Notes: generated by a model not told the origin, from the sequence alone. DNA of 64,000 nucleotides from Planctomycetota bacterium (GCA_020425605.1 JAGQRH010000022.1:1-64000), one strand, 5' to 3'; positions 33,672 to 43,571 are shown, counted from the stretch's first letter. Translations and numbers: made by a program.

Positions 33672-34220
33672 CTAATCCTGCCACTCGGGTGTTTGGCCTT
33701 CTTCGGGCTGATCCTTGACACTTGAGAACAGCTCGATGGTGTTGCCCATCGGGTCGCGGACGGTCCAGCCCCAGTAGCTCATCTGGCGCCAGGTCGGCTT
33801 TGGTGTGGCGGCCACTGCGCCAGCTTCGCGTACGCGTGCTACCACATCATGCAGGTCGTCTTCAGGGTACTCGATGCTGTAGCTCATCAGCGGGGCGCCG
33901 TCTTCGCGAAAGTCGCCCGGCTGCCAGGCCCAGCGCTCGCCGACGGGAAGCTCGGTGTCCCATCGGAAGAACATCAGCTGGAAGCCTTCTGTGTCGTACA
34001 CCACCCAGCCGAAGTTCTCGTCGTCCCGGTAGCTGAGTTCCTTCATGCCCAACACGTCCGAGTAGAAGTCGCGCATCACCTTCACGTCGGTACACATGGA
34101 ATACAGGAAGCGGACGTTGATCTTCGGCCCCGGCTCCGCGAGCTTGTCGACCGTGGACTCGGCCTTGCTGGGTTTCTTGCGCTCAAGGCTCTTGGTCTTC
34201 TTGCCTGTCCGCTTTGCCAT
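33672..34220 (-). CDS. VOC-family (glyoxalase/dioxygenase-fold) protein
   Basis: 182 residues from ATG 34220, supported by GAGG 6 nt upstream. A basic N-terminal tail (~1-35) precedes a single VOC module: the beta-alpha-beta start FLYSMCTDVKVMRDFYSDVLGM, MFFRWDTE, and the end WTVRDPMGNTIELFSS. Candidate metal ligands are the glutamate in TIELF and residues of the paired strand. Substrate unknown. Confidence 0.8.
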   Translation of the reverse strand: MAKRTGKKTKSLERKKPSKAESTVDKLAEPGPKINVRFLYSMCTDVKVMRDFYSDVLGMKELSYRDDENFGWVVYDTEGFQLMFFRWDTELPVGERWAWQPGDFREDGAPLMSYSIEYPEDDLHDVVARVREAGAVAATPKPTWRQMSYWGWTVRDPMGNTIELFSSVKDQPEEGQTPEWQD

Positions 34221-34447
34221 CTCTACCTCGTCAGGGTCCGCGTTGCCGCGTGCGTGCAACCTACCAGCAGCAGGTGCATGAGCAATATCACCAGTATCCG
34301 CATGCAACGCCCGCTGTCACGTTCCAGACACTTTGTGGACAACCGCCGGTCGCCGCAAATCCAATCCTGCTCAAGTAATGGGGCCATTCCTGCCGAAACC
34401 GAGAGGGTCCGCCGTGTGCGGGCGAGTCGCTATCCCAGGAGTCAGGC

Positions 34448-36868
34448 ATGGCAGGCAAAGCGTTCAGTGTACGCGATTCACTCTCCCTTGAACGGGTCGG
34501 CAAGCTGTTCAAGCGCGAGATGCTTCAGGAATGCGCGGCCCTGAGCCTGATCCTCGTCGTTGCCTTCCTTATTCTCAGCATCGTCAGCTACGACCCGGCC
34601 GACATCGCCGGCGCGGTCTGGCCGCTCAATGAGCAACCTGCCAACCTGGGTGGGCGCATCGGTGCGGTCGCGGTTCACCTCGGCTACACCTTCCTCGGCG
34701 TCGGGACGTACCTGCTGGTTGGGGTGCTGGGCGTCTACGCCAGCCTGATCTTCTTCCGTCGCAAGGCGGCGGACTGGCCGGTGCGTTTGATCGGCACCAC
34801 ACTATTGGTCGTCACCTTCGCGGCGCTGTTCGGCGACAGCTACAGTGACAGCGGCATCATGCCCTCCCGCGGCGGCGTGATAGGCACGACCATCTTCGGG
34901 CTGCTGAACGCGAACTTCGGCATGACCGGAACCTATCTCGTGCTGGCCTTCACCGCGCTGCTGAGTTTCCTGCTGGCGACGGACATCCTGTTCTACCCGA
35001 TCGTCCGTGACCTGCTGCACCCGCTCGGCGACGAGTCGGAGATCAGCGGACCGATCACCAGTATCCCCGAGCCGCTGACGCCGGACACGGATGAAATGAA
35101 GGACAAGAAGGACTCCAAGGGCTGGCTGAAGAAGCTGTTCAGCAAAGGAGAGGGCCAAGAAGTTGAGGACGACTCCGACGAAGTCGACTTCGACCCGGAC
35201 CTGTCGCTGATCCCCGAAGCCGACGAGCCCGAGCCCGTACCCGCCCCGGAACCCAAGAAACAGGGCGGGCGTCGCCCGGTGATCGTGAAAGAGCCCGTCG
35301 AGGCCAGCTCGCCCGAGGAATGGGCGGAGGCCCTCGAGAACTACGCGCTGCCCGAGGTCACCAGTCTGAACGCGCCCAAGAAGAAGGACAGCGCCAACGC
35401 CCGCGCCGAAATGCAGCGCGCGGCAGAGATCATCCGCCAGACCTACGCGGCCTTCCGCGTTGACGTACGCGTGGCCGACTACGTGCGCGGCCCGACCGTG
35501 ACCACGTATGAGATGGAAATTCCGCCCGACGTGATGATCAACAAGATCACCCGCTACAAGGACAACCTGGCGCTGAATCTGCGTGTCAGCACGGTCCGTA
35601 TGGTTACGACCGCCGGCAAGAGCACCATCGGCGTCGAGGTGCCGAACCACACCCGCGACATGGTGACCTTCCGCGAACTTCTCGAGACGCCGGAGTTCGA
35701 GACCGCCCGCAAGAAGATGGAGCTGCCGATGGCCTTCGGCAAGGACGCGCTCGGCCAGCCGGTGATCCGCGACCTTGCCAACATGCCTCACCTTCTGGTG
35801 GGCGGCGCGACCGGCCAGGGCAAGTCCGTGTTCGAGAACGTGATGCTGGCGAGCATGCTGATGTCGCGCTCGCCGGTTGAGCTGCGGTTGGTGATGGTCG
35901 ACCCGAAGCAGGTCGAGTTCACGCCCTACTGCGACGTCCCGCACCTGCTGGCACCGGTGATTGATGACTCGCGCCGCGCGGTCAGCGTCTTCGAGTGGGT
36001 GGTTGAGGAGATGGAGCGTCGCTACACGCTGCTCAAGAATGCCGGCGTGCGCAAGCTGACCGAGTTCAATGAACTCAGCGGGCGCGAGCTTGCCAAGCGC
36101 ATGAAGGAAAACGGCATCGACCCGGATGAGGTGCCGAACCACCTGCCCTACATCGTCTGCATCGTGGATGAATTGGCCGACATGATGATGGTCGCCAGCG
36201 ACAGCAAGGTCGACGAGCTGATCGCCCGCATCGCCGCCAAGGCCCGCGCGGCCGGCATCCACCTGGTGCTGGTGACGCAGAGCCCGCGCAGCGACGTGCT
36301 GACCGGCTTGATCAAGGCCAACATCCCGGCGCGCGTCTCTTTACGTGTCAACACCGGTACGGATTCACGCATCGTGCTGGACCAGAACGGCGCCGAAGAC
36401 CTGCTGGGCAAGGGCGACCTGCTGATGGTGATGCCTGGCGAGAGCAAGGCCCTGCGCGTGCAGAGCGCCTACATCGCCGACGACGAATTGAACCGCGTGC
36501 TGGACGGGCTGCGCTCGCAACTCAAGCCCAACTACGTGATCGACCCGAACAACCTCGCCACAGGCGGAAGCAGCGGCGGTGGGGGAGGCGGCGGGATCGG
36601 CGAGCTCGATGCGGACTTCGAGCGCGCCGTGGACGAGATCCTCGCGGCTGGTCGCGGCTCCGCCAGCTTCCTGCGCACGGCCATGGGCCTGGGCCACACG
36701 CGCGCCACGCGGATCATCATCCAGATGGAAAAGGCGGGCATCCTCGGGCCGTCGCGCGGCAGCAAGGAGCGCGAGATCATGATTACCTTCGAGGAATGGG
36801 AAGCACGCAAGAACGCCCGCGACCTCGCCGGAACCGGCGGAGTCTATGACAGCATGGTCGCGGCGTAG
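34448..36868 (+). CDS. ftsK: DNA translocase FtsK/SpoIIIE
   Basis: 806 residues. About four transmembrane helices (~30-190), an acidic/proline-rich linker (~200-300), then the motor: Walker A GATGQGKS with K459, Walker B YIVCIVDELAD, and the RecA-like remainder. The C-terminal gamma domain (from ~720, DADFERAVDEILAAGRGSASFL and LGHTRATRIIIQMEKAGILG) is the winged helix that reads chromosome orientation sequences. It moves DNA during chromosome segregation and division. The linker is shorter than in E. coli FtsK, as in many bacteria. Confidence 0.96.
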   Translation: MAGKAFSVRDSLSLERVGKLFKREMLQECAALSLILVVAFLILSIVSYDPADIAGAVWPLNEQPANLGGRIGAVAVHLGYTFLGVGTYLLVGVLGVYASLIFFRRKAADWPVRLIGTTLLVVTFAALFGDSYSDSGIMPSRGGVIGTTIFGLLNANFGMTGTYLVLAFTALLSFLLATDILFYPIVRDLLHPLGDESEISGPITSIPEPLTPDTDEMKDKKDSKGWLKKLFSKGEGQEVEDDSDEVDFDPDLSLIPEADEPEPVPAPEPKKQGGRRPVIVKEPVEASSPEEWAEALENYALPEVTSLNAPKKKDSANARAEMQRAAEIIRQTYAAFRVDVRVADYVRGPTVTTYEMEIPPDVMINKITRYKDNLALNLRVSTVRMVTTAGKSTIGVEVPNHTRDMVTFRELLETPEFETARKKMELPMAFGKDALGQPVIRDLANMPHLLVGGATGQGKSVFENVMLASMLMSRSPVELRLVMVDPKQVEFTPYCDVPHLLAPVIDDSRRAVSVFEWVVEEMERRYTLLKNAGVRKLTEFNELSGRELAKRMKENGIDPDEVPNHLPYIVCIVDELADMMMVASDSKVDELIARIAAKARAAGIHLVLVTQSPRSDVLTGLIKANIPARVSLRVNTGTDSRIVLDQNGAEDLLGKGDLLMVMPGESKALRVQSAYIADDELNRVLDGLRSQLKPNYVIDPNNLATGGSSGGGGGGGIGELDADFERAVDEILAAGRGSASFLRTAMGLGHTRATRIIIQMEKAGILGPSRGSKEREIMITFEEWEARKNARDLAGTGGVYDSMVAA

Positions 36869-36870
36869 AG

Positions 36871-36940
36871 AGTTGTCAGTCGTCGGTTCTCAGTTGTCGG
36901 ACAACCGCGGCTCACTGACAACCGACAACAGACAACTGGA
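36871..36940. repeat. Imperfect inverted repeat of degenerate TTGTC/GACAA words
   Basis: AGTTGTCAGTCGTCGGTTCTCAG (from 36871) pairs with the segment ending at 36939 with three or four mismatches over ~25 bp. Short words such as GTTGTCGG and CAACCGAC recur several times. It lies between ftsK and a small membrane protein. Confidence 0.65.
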
Positions 36941-36947
36941 GCATGAA

Positions 36948-37361
36948 ATGCGAATCCTGAACTGGTTGACCAACCGCGCCAAGTACCTTGTTCCCGGGGC
37001 CGTGGCTTTCTGTCTGCTGCTGCTGGCGTTTGACCTGTTTGCCTTCTGGGCGCTGGGGCGTCGGCCTGTGGTCAGCACGCTGGAGATGCGCACGGTGATG
37101 TGGGCGCTGCTGATTGGCTCAGGCTGCACCTACATCGCGCGATGGGCGATCCTTGGTGAGGCGCAGGCGCGTCGGGCGCTGGCCGCAACGGTGTCGGTGA
37201 TGGTGCTGGTTTCCGCACTGCATCCGTGGCTGAACGGCTGGGGCCGCGATGCTGCCGCGCCGGTCGCGCCCACACTGGTAGCGTCGCCCGACGATCACTC
37301 GGCCGAAGCGCTGGTATTTGCCGGAGGCGCACTCAGCGAGCCGGAAGCCGGCCGCTGGTAG
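36948..37361 (+). CDS. Small integral membrane protein, 137 residues
   Basis: ATG 36948 (MRILNWLTNRAKYLV) is chosen because GGAG lies ~8 nt upstream and longer frames read into the repeat. Three hydrophobic segments are visible (~14-33, ~42-60, ~75-95), then a polar C-terminal tail. No family recognised. It is 79 bp after ftsK and ends at a strong bidirectional terminator. Confidence 0.65.
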   Translation: MRILNWLTNRAKYLVPGAVAFCLLLLAFDLFAFWALGRRPVVSTLEMRTVMWALLIGSGCTYIARWAILGEAQARRALAATVSVMVLVSALHPWLNGWGRDAAAPVAPTLVASPDDHSAEALVFAGGALSEPEAGRW

Positions 37362-37376
37362 AACACACAAACGCGA

Positions 37377-37401
37377 AAGCCCGCCGACCTTCGGCGGGCT
37401 T
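37377..37401. terminator. Bidirectional terminator
   Basis: A perfect 10-bp stem AAGCCCGCCG / CGGCGGGCTT with a 5-nt loop between convergent genes. Confidence 0.85.
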
Positions 37402-37418
37402 ACGTCATTTGGCGCGGG

Positions 37419-38165
37419 CTAGAAGCGCACGGTGAAGCGCAGGTACTCAAAGTACACGCCGACCGCGCCGCTGGTCTTGGTCTCGATGCCGCGGCTGTGC
37501 TTGTGCTTGCTGCCGCCAATCGTGCCGTACAGGTATAGCCCGAAGCCGAGGCCGAACATGTTGGTCAGGTAGAAGTCCGCGCCGATGCCGCCCGCCATCA
37601 GAAAGTAGAGGTCCGAATACTTCACGTCGCGGGTGTTGCCGGTGCCCGGCTCGTCGGCGTCTTCCGTTGCCGAGAGGTAGGCCAGCCCGACCGGGTAGAA
37701 CACCGCGAACGGGCGGAACCATTCGGTCCACTCCAGGTCTTCGAAGTCGAGCACGAACTTGGCCCCGAGGCTGAGCGTGACCGCCAGCGCGTCGCCGCCG
37801 TTGTGCTCCGGGCGACCGAGGAAGCCATAGCTGACAGAGGTGAACACGTCTGCGGCGATCCATGGAGTGAAGTAGAAGTCAAAGAAGCCGCCGAAGGTGA
37901 TGCCGATCGCGGCCGTGTTCAGCCCCAGTGTTGCGCCTGCGCCGAACATCTGATCGCCGCTCTCGCGGCCTTCCTCCAACAGCGCGCTGTTCATGAACCG
38001 GTCCACAGCTGCGGGTGTCGTGGTGGCGGCCATGTCGAACAGATTGGCCGCGCGCCGGGTGTGCCCGGCCGACATGGCGTTCTCGAAGCTCATGTCGCCC
38101 AGGGTCGCCGCGCCGAGCGACGCGGACAGTGCAACCAAACTTGCCAGTAGCATCAGGTGCCGCAT
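37419..38165 (-). CDS. Outer-membrane beta-barrel protein
   Basis: 248 residues from ATG 38165 (signal peptide MRHLMLLASLVALSASLGA; a longer frame to 38237 lacks features). The chain alternates short aromatic-rich strands and turns and ends in a strand with terminal Phe (EYLRFTVRF), as for barrel proteins. GGGGG lies ~7 nt upstream. Function unknown. Confidence 0.75.
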   Translation of the reverse strand: MRHLMLLASLVALSASLGAATLGDMSFENAMSAGHTRRAANLFDMAATTTPAAVDRFMNSALLEEGRESGDQMFGAGATLGLNTAAIGITFGGFFDFYFTPWIAADVFTSVSYGFLGRPEHNGGDALAVTLSLGAKFVLDFEDLEWTEWFRPFAVFYPVGLAYLSATEDADEPGTGNTRDVKYSDLYFLMAGGIGADFYLTNMFGLGFGLYLYGTIGGSKHKHSRGIETKTSGAVGVYFEYLRFTVRF

Positions 38166-38285
38166 GAGGTGCCCCCTTTCGTGTGCGAAGCGGGTGCTTC
38201 GCGAACTATGCTTTTGGTGCATTCGGTGTACCTCCAATATGCCCCAAAGCGGTCGCCGTGCAAACCGTTTCCGGGCTATCGACTA

Positions 38286-38297
38286 TTGACGCGTCAA
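38286..38297. repeat. TTGAC-NN-GTCAA palindrome, copy 4 (NN = GC), upstream of the M1 peptidase
   Basis: TTGACGCGTCAA in the 216-bp divergent intergenic region, 84 bp before the peptidase ATG and 120 bp before the barrel-protein ATG; extended to ATTGACGCGTCAAT (14-bp perfect palindrome). Confidence 0.8.
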
Positions 38298-38381
38298 TAT
38301 GTCGGTGCCAGCATGCCGCCCGATTTCGGTTGCCTTGGGCGCGCAAGACGCTATCCCGGAGGGCCGACGAAAGGACCGACC

Positions 38382-40940
38382 ATGACCGACGTAATGCGCA
38401 TGACCGAGCTGGATGTTCACCACGGCGCCGATTTCACGATGCCCGGGGCAGAGGCCCATTATCCGCCCGACATCGAGCTTGAGCCGACGCACCTCGACAT
38501 CGCGCTGCGCCTCGACGTCGAGCACCGCTCGGCCGAGGGCATCGTGACCACCAGCGTGCACGCGCACCACGCCGGGCCGACGGCCATCAAGCTGCATGCG
38601 GTCGACTTCGAAGACGTCGACGTACGCGACGCGGACGGCAAGGAATTGTCCTGGCGCTACGACGGGCGGCAGATCAGCGTTGAATGGAAGGACGGTTTTG
38701 GCGCAGGCGAAGACCGCAAGCTGGTCGTCCACTACAAGGTGGTCAAGCCGGTCACGGGCCTGTTCTTCAGCGCGCCCAGCAAGGAATACCCGAATGCCGG
38801 CACCTGGGCCGCGACCGACCACGAGACCGAGCGCGCCCGCCATTGGCTGCCCTGCATCGACCTTCCGAATGTCCGCACCACGCTCAGCTTCCACCTGACG
38901 GCGCTCAAGAGCTACCACATCCTCGCCAATGGCGAGCTGGTCAAAGAAGAAGAGCACGAAGACGGAACCAAAACCGCGCACTGGGAGCTGAAGCAGCGTT
39001 GCCCCAGCTACCTTGTCTGCTTCGCCCTGGGCGACTTCACCCGTTGCGACGATGGCGAGCACAAGGGCAAGCCGATTGCCTACTTCGCCGAGAAGTCACG
39101 CAGCGCCGAGGACCTGAAGCGCAGCTTCGGCCGAACGGGCGCGATGCTGGACTGGATGACAAAGAAGCTGGACGACGAGTTCCCGTTCCCGAAGTACTTC
39201 CAGTTTGCCCTGCCCGGCATCGGCGGCGCGATGGAGAACATCTCGCTGGTCAGTTGGGACGGCATGTTCGTTCTCGATGAGACCCTGGCCAAGGAGTGGG
39301 GCTGGCAGGTCGACCAGATCAACCTGCATGAGATGGCGCACAGCTGGTTCGGTGACCACATCGTGTGCCGCGACTACGCACATGCCTGGCTGAAGGAAAG
39401 CTGGGCCGTCTACATGGAGACTTGCTACTTAGAGGACGTGAAGGGCGCCGATGAGCGCGACTACGACTTCTTCGCCAACCTTCAGAACTACCGGAATGAG
39501 GCCGACCACAGCTACGTTCGGCCGATCGCAACGCGCACGTTTGACCACAGCTGGTCGATGTACGACCGCCACCTCTACCCGGGCGGCGCCGTGCGTCTGC
39601 ACATGCTGCGCCATGAGCTGGGTGACGATGTGTTCTGGGCGGGCGTGCGCGACTACGTCAAGAGCTTCGGCGGCAAGGTCGTGGAGACGGACGACTTCCG
39701 CAAGATCATGGAGAAGCACTCCGGCAAGTCGCTGGTGAAGTGGTTCGACCAGTGGATCCTGAGCAAGGGCTACCCCGCGCTGAAATGCAGCTTCAGCTAT
39801 GACGACAAGAAGAAGGAAGGCACGTTCGAAGTCGAGCAGACCCAGAAGGATGACAAGAAGGGCGTGGGCCTGTTTGACTTCCCCACGGACATCGGCTGGG
39901 TGATCGAGGGCAAACTGGAGACGCGCGAAGTACGCATTACAAAAGACAAGCACGGCTTCGTCGTGAAGATGGACAAGGAGCCTGAGCAGGTTCGCCTTGA
40001 TCCTCTCGTGCGCACGGTCTGCAGCATCGACTTCAACCCGGGCGACGAAAAGCTGCGCAAGCAGCTCACGGACGCAGGCGACGTTGTCGGCCGCATCCTC
40101 GCCGCGCGCGAGCTTTGCAAGACCGGCAAGCGCAAGAACATCGAGGCCGTGCGCGATGCCTACCGGCGCGAGAAGTTCTGGGGCGTACGCATCCGCATGG
40201 CCGGCGCGCTGATGAGCGCCAACAGCGAAGTCGCCAGCGAGGCACTGAACGAGCTGCTGGGCGTCGAGCAGGACGGCATGGTGTTGGAGACGCTGGTGCG
40301 CGCGGTGGGCAGCTTCCGCGGGCCCAAGGTGCGCGAGGCACTGGGCAGGTTCATTGAAGGCGACGTCAAGCTGTACCGCGCCCGCGCGGCCGCCCTGGAG
40401 ATGCTCGGCGCGCAACGCGATGAGATGCCCCTCGGCAAGTTGCTTGAGGCCGCGGGCAAGGACTCGCCGCTGGGCTGGGAGCAGTCCGGCGCATTCCGCG
40501 CATTGGCCGAGACTCGCAATCCCGAGGCGCTGAAGCCGCTGCTTGACGCGTCAACATACGGTAAGACCAGCTACGATGCGCGCCACTGGGCGGCGGCGTC
40601 GATCGGCGCGCTGGCAAAGTATCTGGAGAAGGCGGACCGGGAACGCGCAGTCGAGCGCCTGGTCGACCTGCTGCGGGACCCGATCCCACGCGTGCAGAAG
40701 ATGGCGATGATGGGCCTGCAGTCGGCGGGCGCGGGCGAGGCCGTCGGCTCACTCGAGGCGTGGGGGCGTGGGCTCAGCGAGCAAGAGGAGTCGGCCGTCA
40801 AGCGCGCTGCGGCCGGCATCCGCGCTGCCGCGAGCGGCAAGCCCGGGGGCGTGGACAAGCAGCTCGAGGAATTCCGCGAGACGGTACGCAAGCTCAACGA
40901 CCGCATCGGCAAGCTGGAAGCCGAGAAGGTCAAGGACTAG
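38382..40940 (+). CDS. M1-family aminopeptidase with C-terminal HEAT-like repeats
   Basis: 852 residues from ATG 38382. The catalytic features are complete: GAMEN at 282-286 and HEXXH at 316-320 (HEMAH) with the third zinc ligand E339 in WLKESWAVY. A region after ~620 is an alpha-alpha repeat (HEAT/ARM-like) array, and the end is a coiled coil. No signal peptide, so cytoplasmic. It removes N-terminal amino acids from peptides; the substrate range is not determined. Palindrome copy 5 (40543) lies within the repeat region. Confidence 0.9.
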   Translation: MTDVMRMTELDVHHGADFTMPGAEAHYPPDIELEPTHLDIALRLDVEHRSAEGIVTTSVHAHHAGPTAIKLHAVDFEDVDVRDADGKELSWRYDGRQISVEWKDGFGAGEDRKLVVHYKVVKPVTGLFFSAPSKEYPNAGTWAATDHETERARHWLPCIDLPNVRTTLSFHLTALKSYHILANGELVKEEEHEDGTKTAHWELKQRCPSYLVCFALGDFTRCDDGEHKGKPIAYFAEKSRSAEDLKRSFGRTGAMLDWMTKKLDDEFPFPKYFQFALPGIGGAMENISLVSWDGMFVLDETLAKEWGWQVDQINLHEMAHSWFGDHIVCRDYAHAWLKESWAVYMETCYLEDVKGADERDYDFFANLQNYRNEADHSYVRPIATRTFDHSWSMYDRHLYPGGAVRLHMLRHELGDDVFWAGVRDYVKSFGGKVVETDDFRKIMEKHSGKSLVKWFDQWILSKGYPALKCSFSYDDKKKEGTFEVEQTQKDDKKGVGLFDFPTDIGWVIEGKLETREVRITKDKHGFVVKMDKEPEQVRLDPLVRTVCSIDFNPGDEKLRKQLTDAGDVVGRILAARELCKTGKRKNIEAVRDAYRREKFWGVRIRMAGALMSANSEVASEALNELLGVEQDGMVLETLVRAVGSFRGPKVREALGRFIEGDVKLYRARAAALEMLGAQRDEMPLGKLLEAAGKDSPLGWEQSGAFRALAETRNPEALKPLLDASTYGKTSYDARHWAAASIGALAKYLEKADRERAVERLVDLLRDPIPRVQKMAMMGLQSAGAGEAVGSLEAWGRGLSEQEESAVKRAAAGIRAAASGKPGGVDKQLEEFRETVRKLNDRIGKLEAEKVKD
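40543..40554. repeat. TTGAC-NN-GTCAA palindrome, copy 5 (NN = GC), inside M1 peptidase gene
   Basis: TTGACGCGTCAA, read as CTT GAC GCG TCA (L-D-A-S), in the same codon register as copy 3. Confidence 0.75.
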
Positions 40941-40943
40941 CGG

Positions 40944-41366
40944 CTAGAGCCGGGAAAGATTGCCCATGAGCATGCCGACTATGCCCAGTCCCTGCCAGCA
41001 GATGCCGATGATGATGCCGGCGATCGCGAGGCCTTCGCCTGCCTGGCGTTTCTTGGCTTCCATCAGTCCGATGGCGGACAGGATGAGCCCAATGAACGAC
41101 GTGCAGGGAATGAGCGCCAGGACAAAACCCGCCGTCACCAGCCCGGGCGTTACGCCCATTTGCGGGTTCTGGCCGGGATAGGGCTGCTGGGCGCCGTACG
41201 GCTGGCCCTGCGGCGCGCCGGGATACTGCCCCTGCGGGTAGTTTCCGCCCGGAGGATACTGTTGCCCGGGTTGCTGCTGATAGCCGCCCGGCTGTTGCTG
41301 GTAGCCATTCGGTTGCTGCGGCTGTTGAGGATAGCCGCCCTGTTGGTTGTACGGTCCGCCCGCCAT
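40944..41366 (-). CDS. DUF4190-like membrane protein with Gln/Pro/Tyr-rich N-terminus
   Basis: 140 residues from ATG 41366 (AAGGG ~6 nt upstream). Residues 1-70 are a low-complexity QQPGGYQQQPGQQYPPGG-type region; two transmembrane helices follow (~75-95 and ~115-138) around the loop MEAKKRQAGEGLAIAG, typical of the DUF4190 family. Convergent with the M1 peptidase gene (3-bp gap). Function unknown. Confidence 0.75.
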   Translation of the reverse strand: MAGGPYNQQGGYPQQPQQPNGYQQQPGGYQQQPGQQYPPGGNYPQGQYPGAPQGQPYGAQQPYPGQNPQMGVTPGLVTAGFVLALIPCTSFIGLILSAIGLMEAKKRQAGEGLAIAGIIIGICWQGLGIVGMLMGNLSRL

Positions 41367-41433
41367 GATCGCCCTTTCGCGTAAGGCGAGCATGATAGTA
41401 GCTTTCGCCCTGTTCTGCACGACTGCCGACGAC

Positions 41434-41462
41434 AAAGCCCGGGGCATAACCCCGGGCTTTTT
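41434..41462. terminator. Bidirectional terminator
   Basis: AAAGCCCGGGG / CCCCGGGCTTT, an 11-bp perfect stem with a 5-nt loop, followed by TT on the plus strand. It lies beyond the stop of the 479-residue minus-strand gene. Confidence 0.8.
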
Positions 41463-41474
41463 GTTTGTTCGGGG

Positions 41475-42914
41475 CTAGCGCAACTCGGGCGCGCTGCGCC
41501 TGAGTACCCGGAGCACGGCCGGAACCAGCTTGTCGCGGGCGCGCAACTCTCGTGCAAGGTCCTCAACATCGGTGAAGTCCAGCTCGCCGTGGCCGTGAAT
41601 CCGGCCGGAGATGTCGCCACGGATGGCCTTCAGCTGGGCGTCGTCGGACCCGCGAATGCCCAGCACATAGGTGTAGACCTGCAGCATTTCGACCCGGCCG
41701 AGCAGCGCCGTCACTTCCTTGAGTGTGCCGTCCTGCATGTCCTTGGTTCCCTGGAGGTTTTCGGAAGTGCTCCCGTCGCCTTCTGCGCACAGCACCAGGT
41801 ACGCAGCCAGCCGTTCCGCGCGCTTTTCGATGGCGCGGGCGATGCAACGCGACTGCGCGCTGCCCTTGGCTTCACCGGGCGAGAACAGCTTCAACAGGGT
41901 GGCCCGGTTGAAGTAGCCCTCCTCGCAGCACTCGATCAATGCCCATTCGGCGGATTGCGCGACGGCATCATCGCCGGCGGCAAGACTGGCGGCCCAGCTC
42001 GCAGCGACGGTATCTGCTGTGTCGTGGCGGCACAGATAGCCGAGGACCTGCGCGAGTTTGTCGTTCGCGGCAAGCCCACGCAGGGCGTCGAGCGCTTTGC
42101 CGCTGTCCGCAGGCTTGAGCAATTGGAGAGCGCCGTTGCCTTTGCCTTCCACCAGCACGGCTGCGCTGGATGCCTCGTCGGCGGCCAGTCCGCAGATTCC
42201 GCGCAGCGCGAGTTGCGTCAGACGCTTGCGGTCGGCGTCGCTGAGCGCGGGGCGGGGCAGATCCGTCAGGTCCGGCGTGTACTGTGCGGTGGCGCAGAAG
42301 TCGAACAGCAGGTCCGCCTCGGGCGAGAGGTCCTTGAAGTCGTCGCGTGCCTGCTCATCGAATTCTTTGAGCGCTTTCTCGACTTCGGCCTGCGCGCCCG
42401 GCAGCAGCTTGCCGAGTTCGTCGCGGATTTCGCCGGCGCGCCGGACTCGCTCGTCCAGCAGACGCAGCAGCTCGTTGGACGGTTTGCCTTTCACGTTGAG
42501 CTGGTTGCCGGGCAGGATCATGCCGACCTTGCGGTCGAGCGTGCAGCGGTCGCAGACGACGGTGACCTCGTCGCCGACTTTGTAGCGTACGGCGCCGCTG
42601 ACTTCGGCCGTGGATTTCTCGGAAGCGGAGGTGATGCGGATACGGCCGTCCATGTCCGTGGCGACCATGCCGAGCACGATCTTATTTACGTCGCAGACGG
42701 CCCAGTCGTCCTCGTAGATGACCTTGCCGTCATCGAATTTCTCGGCGACTGTTTTCGAGGTTTCCAGACCGATCACCTTCAGGTGAACAATGAACTTGGC
42801 GCGCTCAACAGCGGCGTCCATCGCCACAGAATCGGTGGTCGAAGCCGCAAAGGCAGAGCCGCAGGCGAGTGAGAGAAGCAGCGCAAGAACGGTACAGCAA
42901 CGCAGGCACAACAT
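41475..42914 (-). CDS. Secreted hypothetical protein, 479 residues
   Basis: A signal peptide (MLCLRCCTVLALLLSLACGSAFA) is followed by a beta-rich N-terminal domain (~25-120, including a CDRC pair) and a long helical C-terminal half with HEAT-like units (ALRGICGLAADEASSA, AEWALIECCEEGYF). No family was recognised. Possibly a periplasmic scaffold. Confidence 0.65.
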   Translation of the reverse strand: MLCLRCCTVLALLLSLACGSAFAASTTDSVAMDAAVERAKFIVHLKVIGLETSKTVAEKFDDGKVIYEDDWAVCDVNKIVLGMVATDMDGRIRITSASEKSTAEVSGAVRYKVGDEVTVVCDRCTLDRKVGMILPGNQLNVKGKPSNELLRLLDERVRRAGEIRDELGKLLPGAQAEVEKALKEFDEQARDDFKDLSPEADLLFDFCATAQYTPDLTDLPRPALSDADRKRLTQLALRGICGLAADEASSAAVLVEGKGNGALQLLKPADSGKALDALRGLAANDKLAQVLGYLCRHDTADTVAASWAASLAAGDDAVAQSAEWALIECCEEGYFNRATLLKLFSPGEAKGSAQSRCIARAIEKRAERLAAYLVLCAEGDGSTSENLQGTKDMQDGTLKEVTALLGRVEMLQVYTYVLGIRGSDDAQLKAIRGDISGRIHGHGELDFTDVEDLARELRARDKLVPAVLRVLRRSAPELR

Positions 42915-42953
42915 CGGCCGGTCTCCGGATTCAGAGCCAGCCCCGGGAGATGT

Positions 42954-43571
42954 TTAGAACGGTCGAGTTGCGGGATGGTTCAGCGCATCGCACTCTGCGG
43001 CCGTGAGCCAGCGCCATTTGCCGCTTTCGATGTCGAGCTTGAGCGGTCCGAATGAGGCGCGCTTGAGCTCGAGGACTTTCAGTGCCCTGCCGGTCTGCTC
43101 GTCCTTGAGCGCGCCGAACATGCGGCGGATCTGCCGGTTTCTTCCCTCGGAGAGCGTGACGAGCATGCGTGACTTCGCGCCCGTGCCGCCCTGTGGCTGC
43201 ACGTCCTTTGCGCGCATGACGCCCTGCGGCGTTTCAACTCCGGTCCTGAGTGCCGTGACCTGCGCGTCCGTCACACGACCGCGAACCCAGACTTCGTACA
43301 CCTTCTCGTGGGCGCCCGGGCGTGCCAGCGCTTCCTGCAGCTTGCCGTCGTGCACGAATAGCAGCAGCCCGCGCGAATCGAGGTCGAGGCGGCCAACCGG
43401 TTTCCAGCCGTCGTCGCGCACCCACGCGGGAAGCAGGTCGAACACGGTGCGCCGACCCCGCTCATCACTGCGCGTCACGACGACGCCGCGAGGCTTATGG
43501 AAGACAAAGATGGGGGATGGTTCGTTCACGACACCTACTTTGGAACCCTTCGCTTGCGCTTCTGGCTCCAA
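42954..43571 (-). CDS. Pseudouridine synthase, RluB/RluE/RsuA family
   Basis: 205 residues. The catalytic aspartate lies in GRLDLDSRGLLLF; KVYEVWVRG and LSEGRNRQIRRMF follow as in the family. The S4 RNA-binding domain found at the N-terminus of RsuA/RluB is missing, as in RluE, so it likely modifies 23S rRNA. It is the third gene after rpmE and prfA on this strand (10-bp gap after prfA). Confidence 0.88.
   Translation of the reverse strand: MEPEAQAKGSKVGVVNEPSPIFVFHKPRGVVVTRSDERGRRTVFDLLPAWVRDDGWKPVGRLDLDSRGLLLFVHDGKLQEALARPGAHEKVYEVWVRGRVTDAQVTALRTGVETPQGVMRAKDVQPQGGTGAKSRMLVTLSEGRNRQIRRMFGALKDEQTGRALKVLELKRASFGPLKLDIESGKWRWLTAAECDALNHPATRPF

Noticed and set aside
36345..36356. TTTACGTGTCAA inside ftsK
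   Set aside because: One mismatch to the TTGACNNGTCAA word; kept out of the count.
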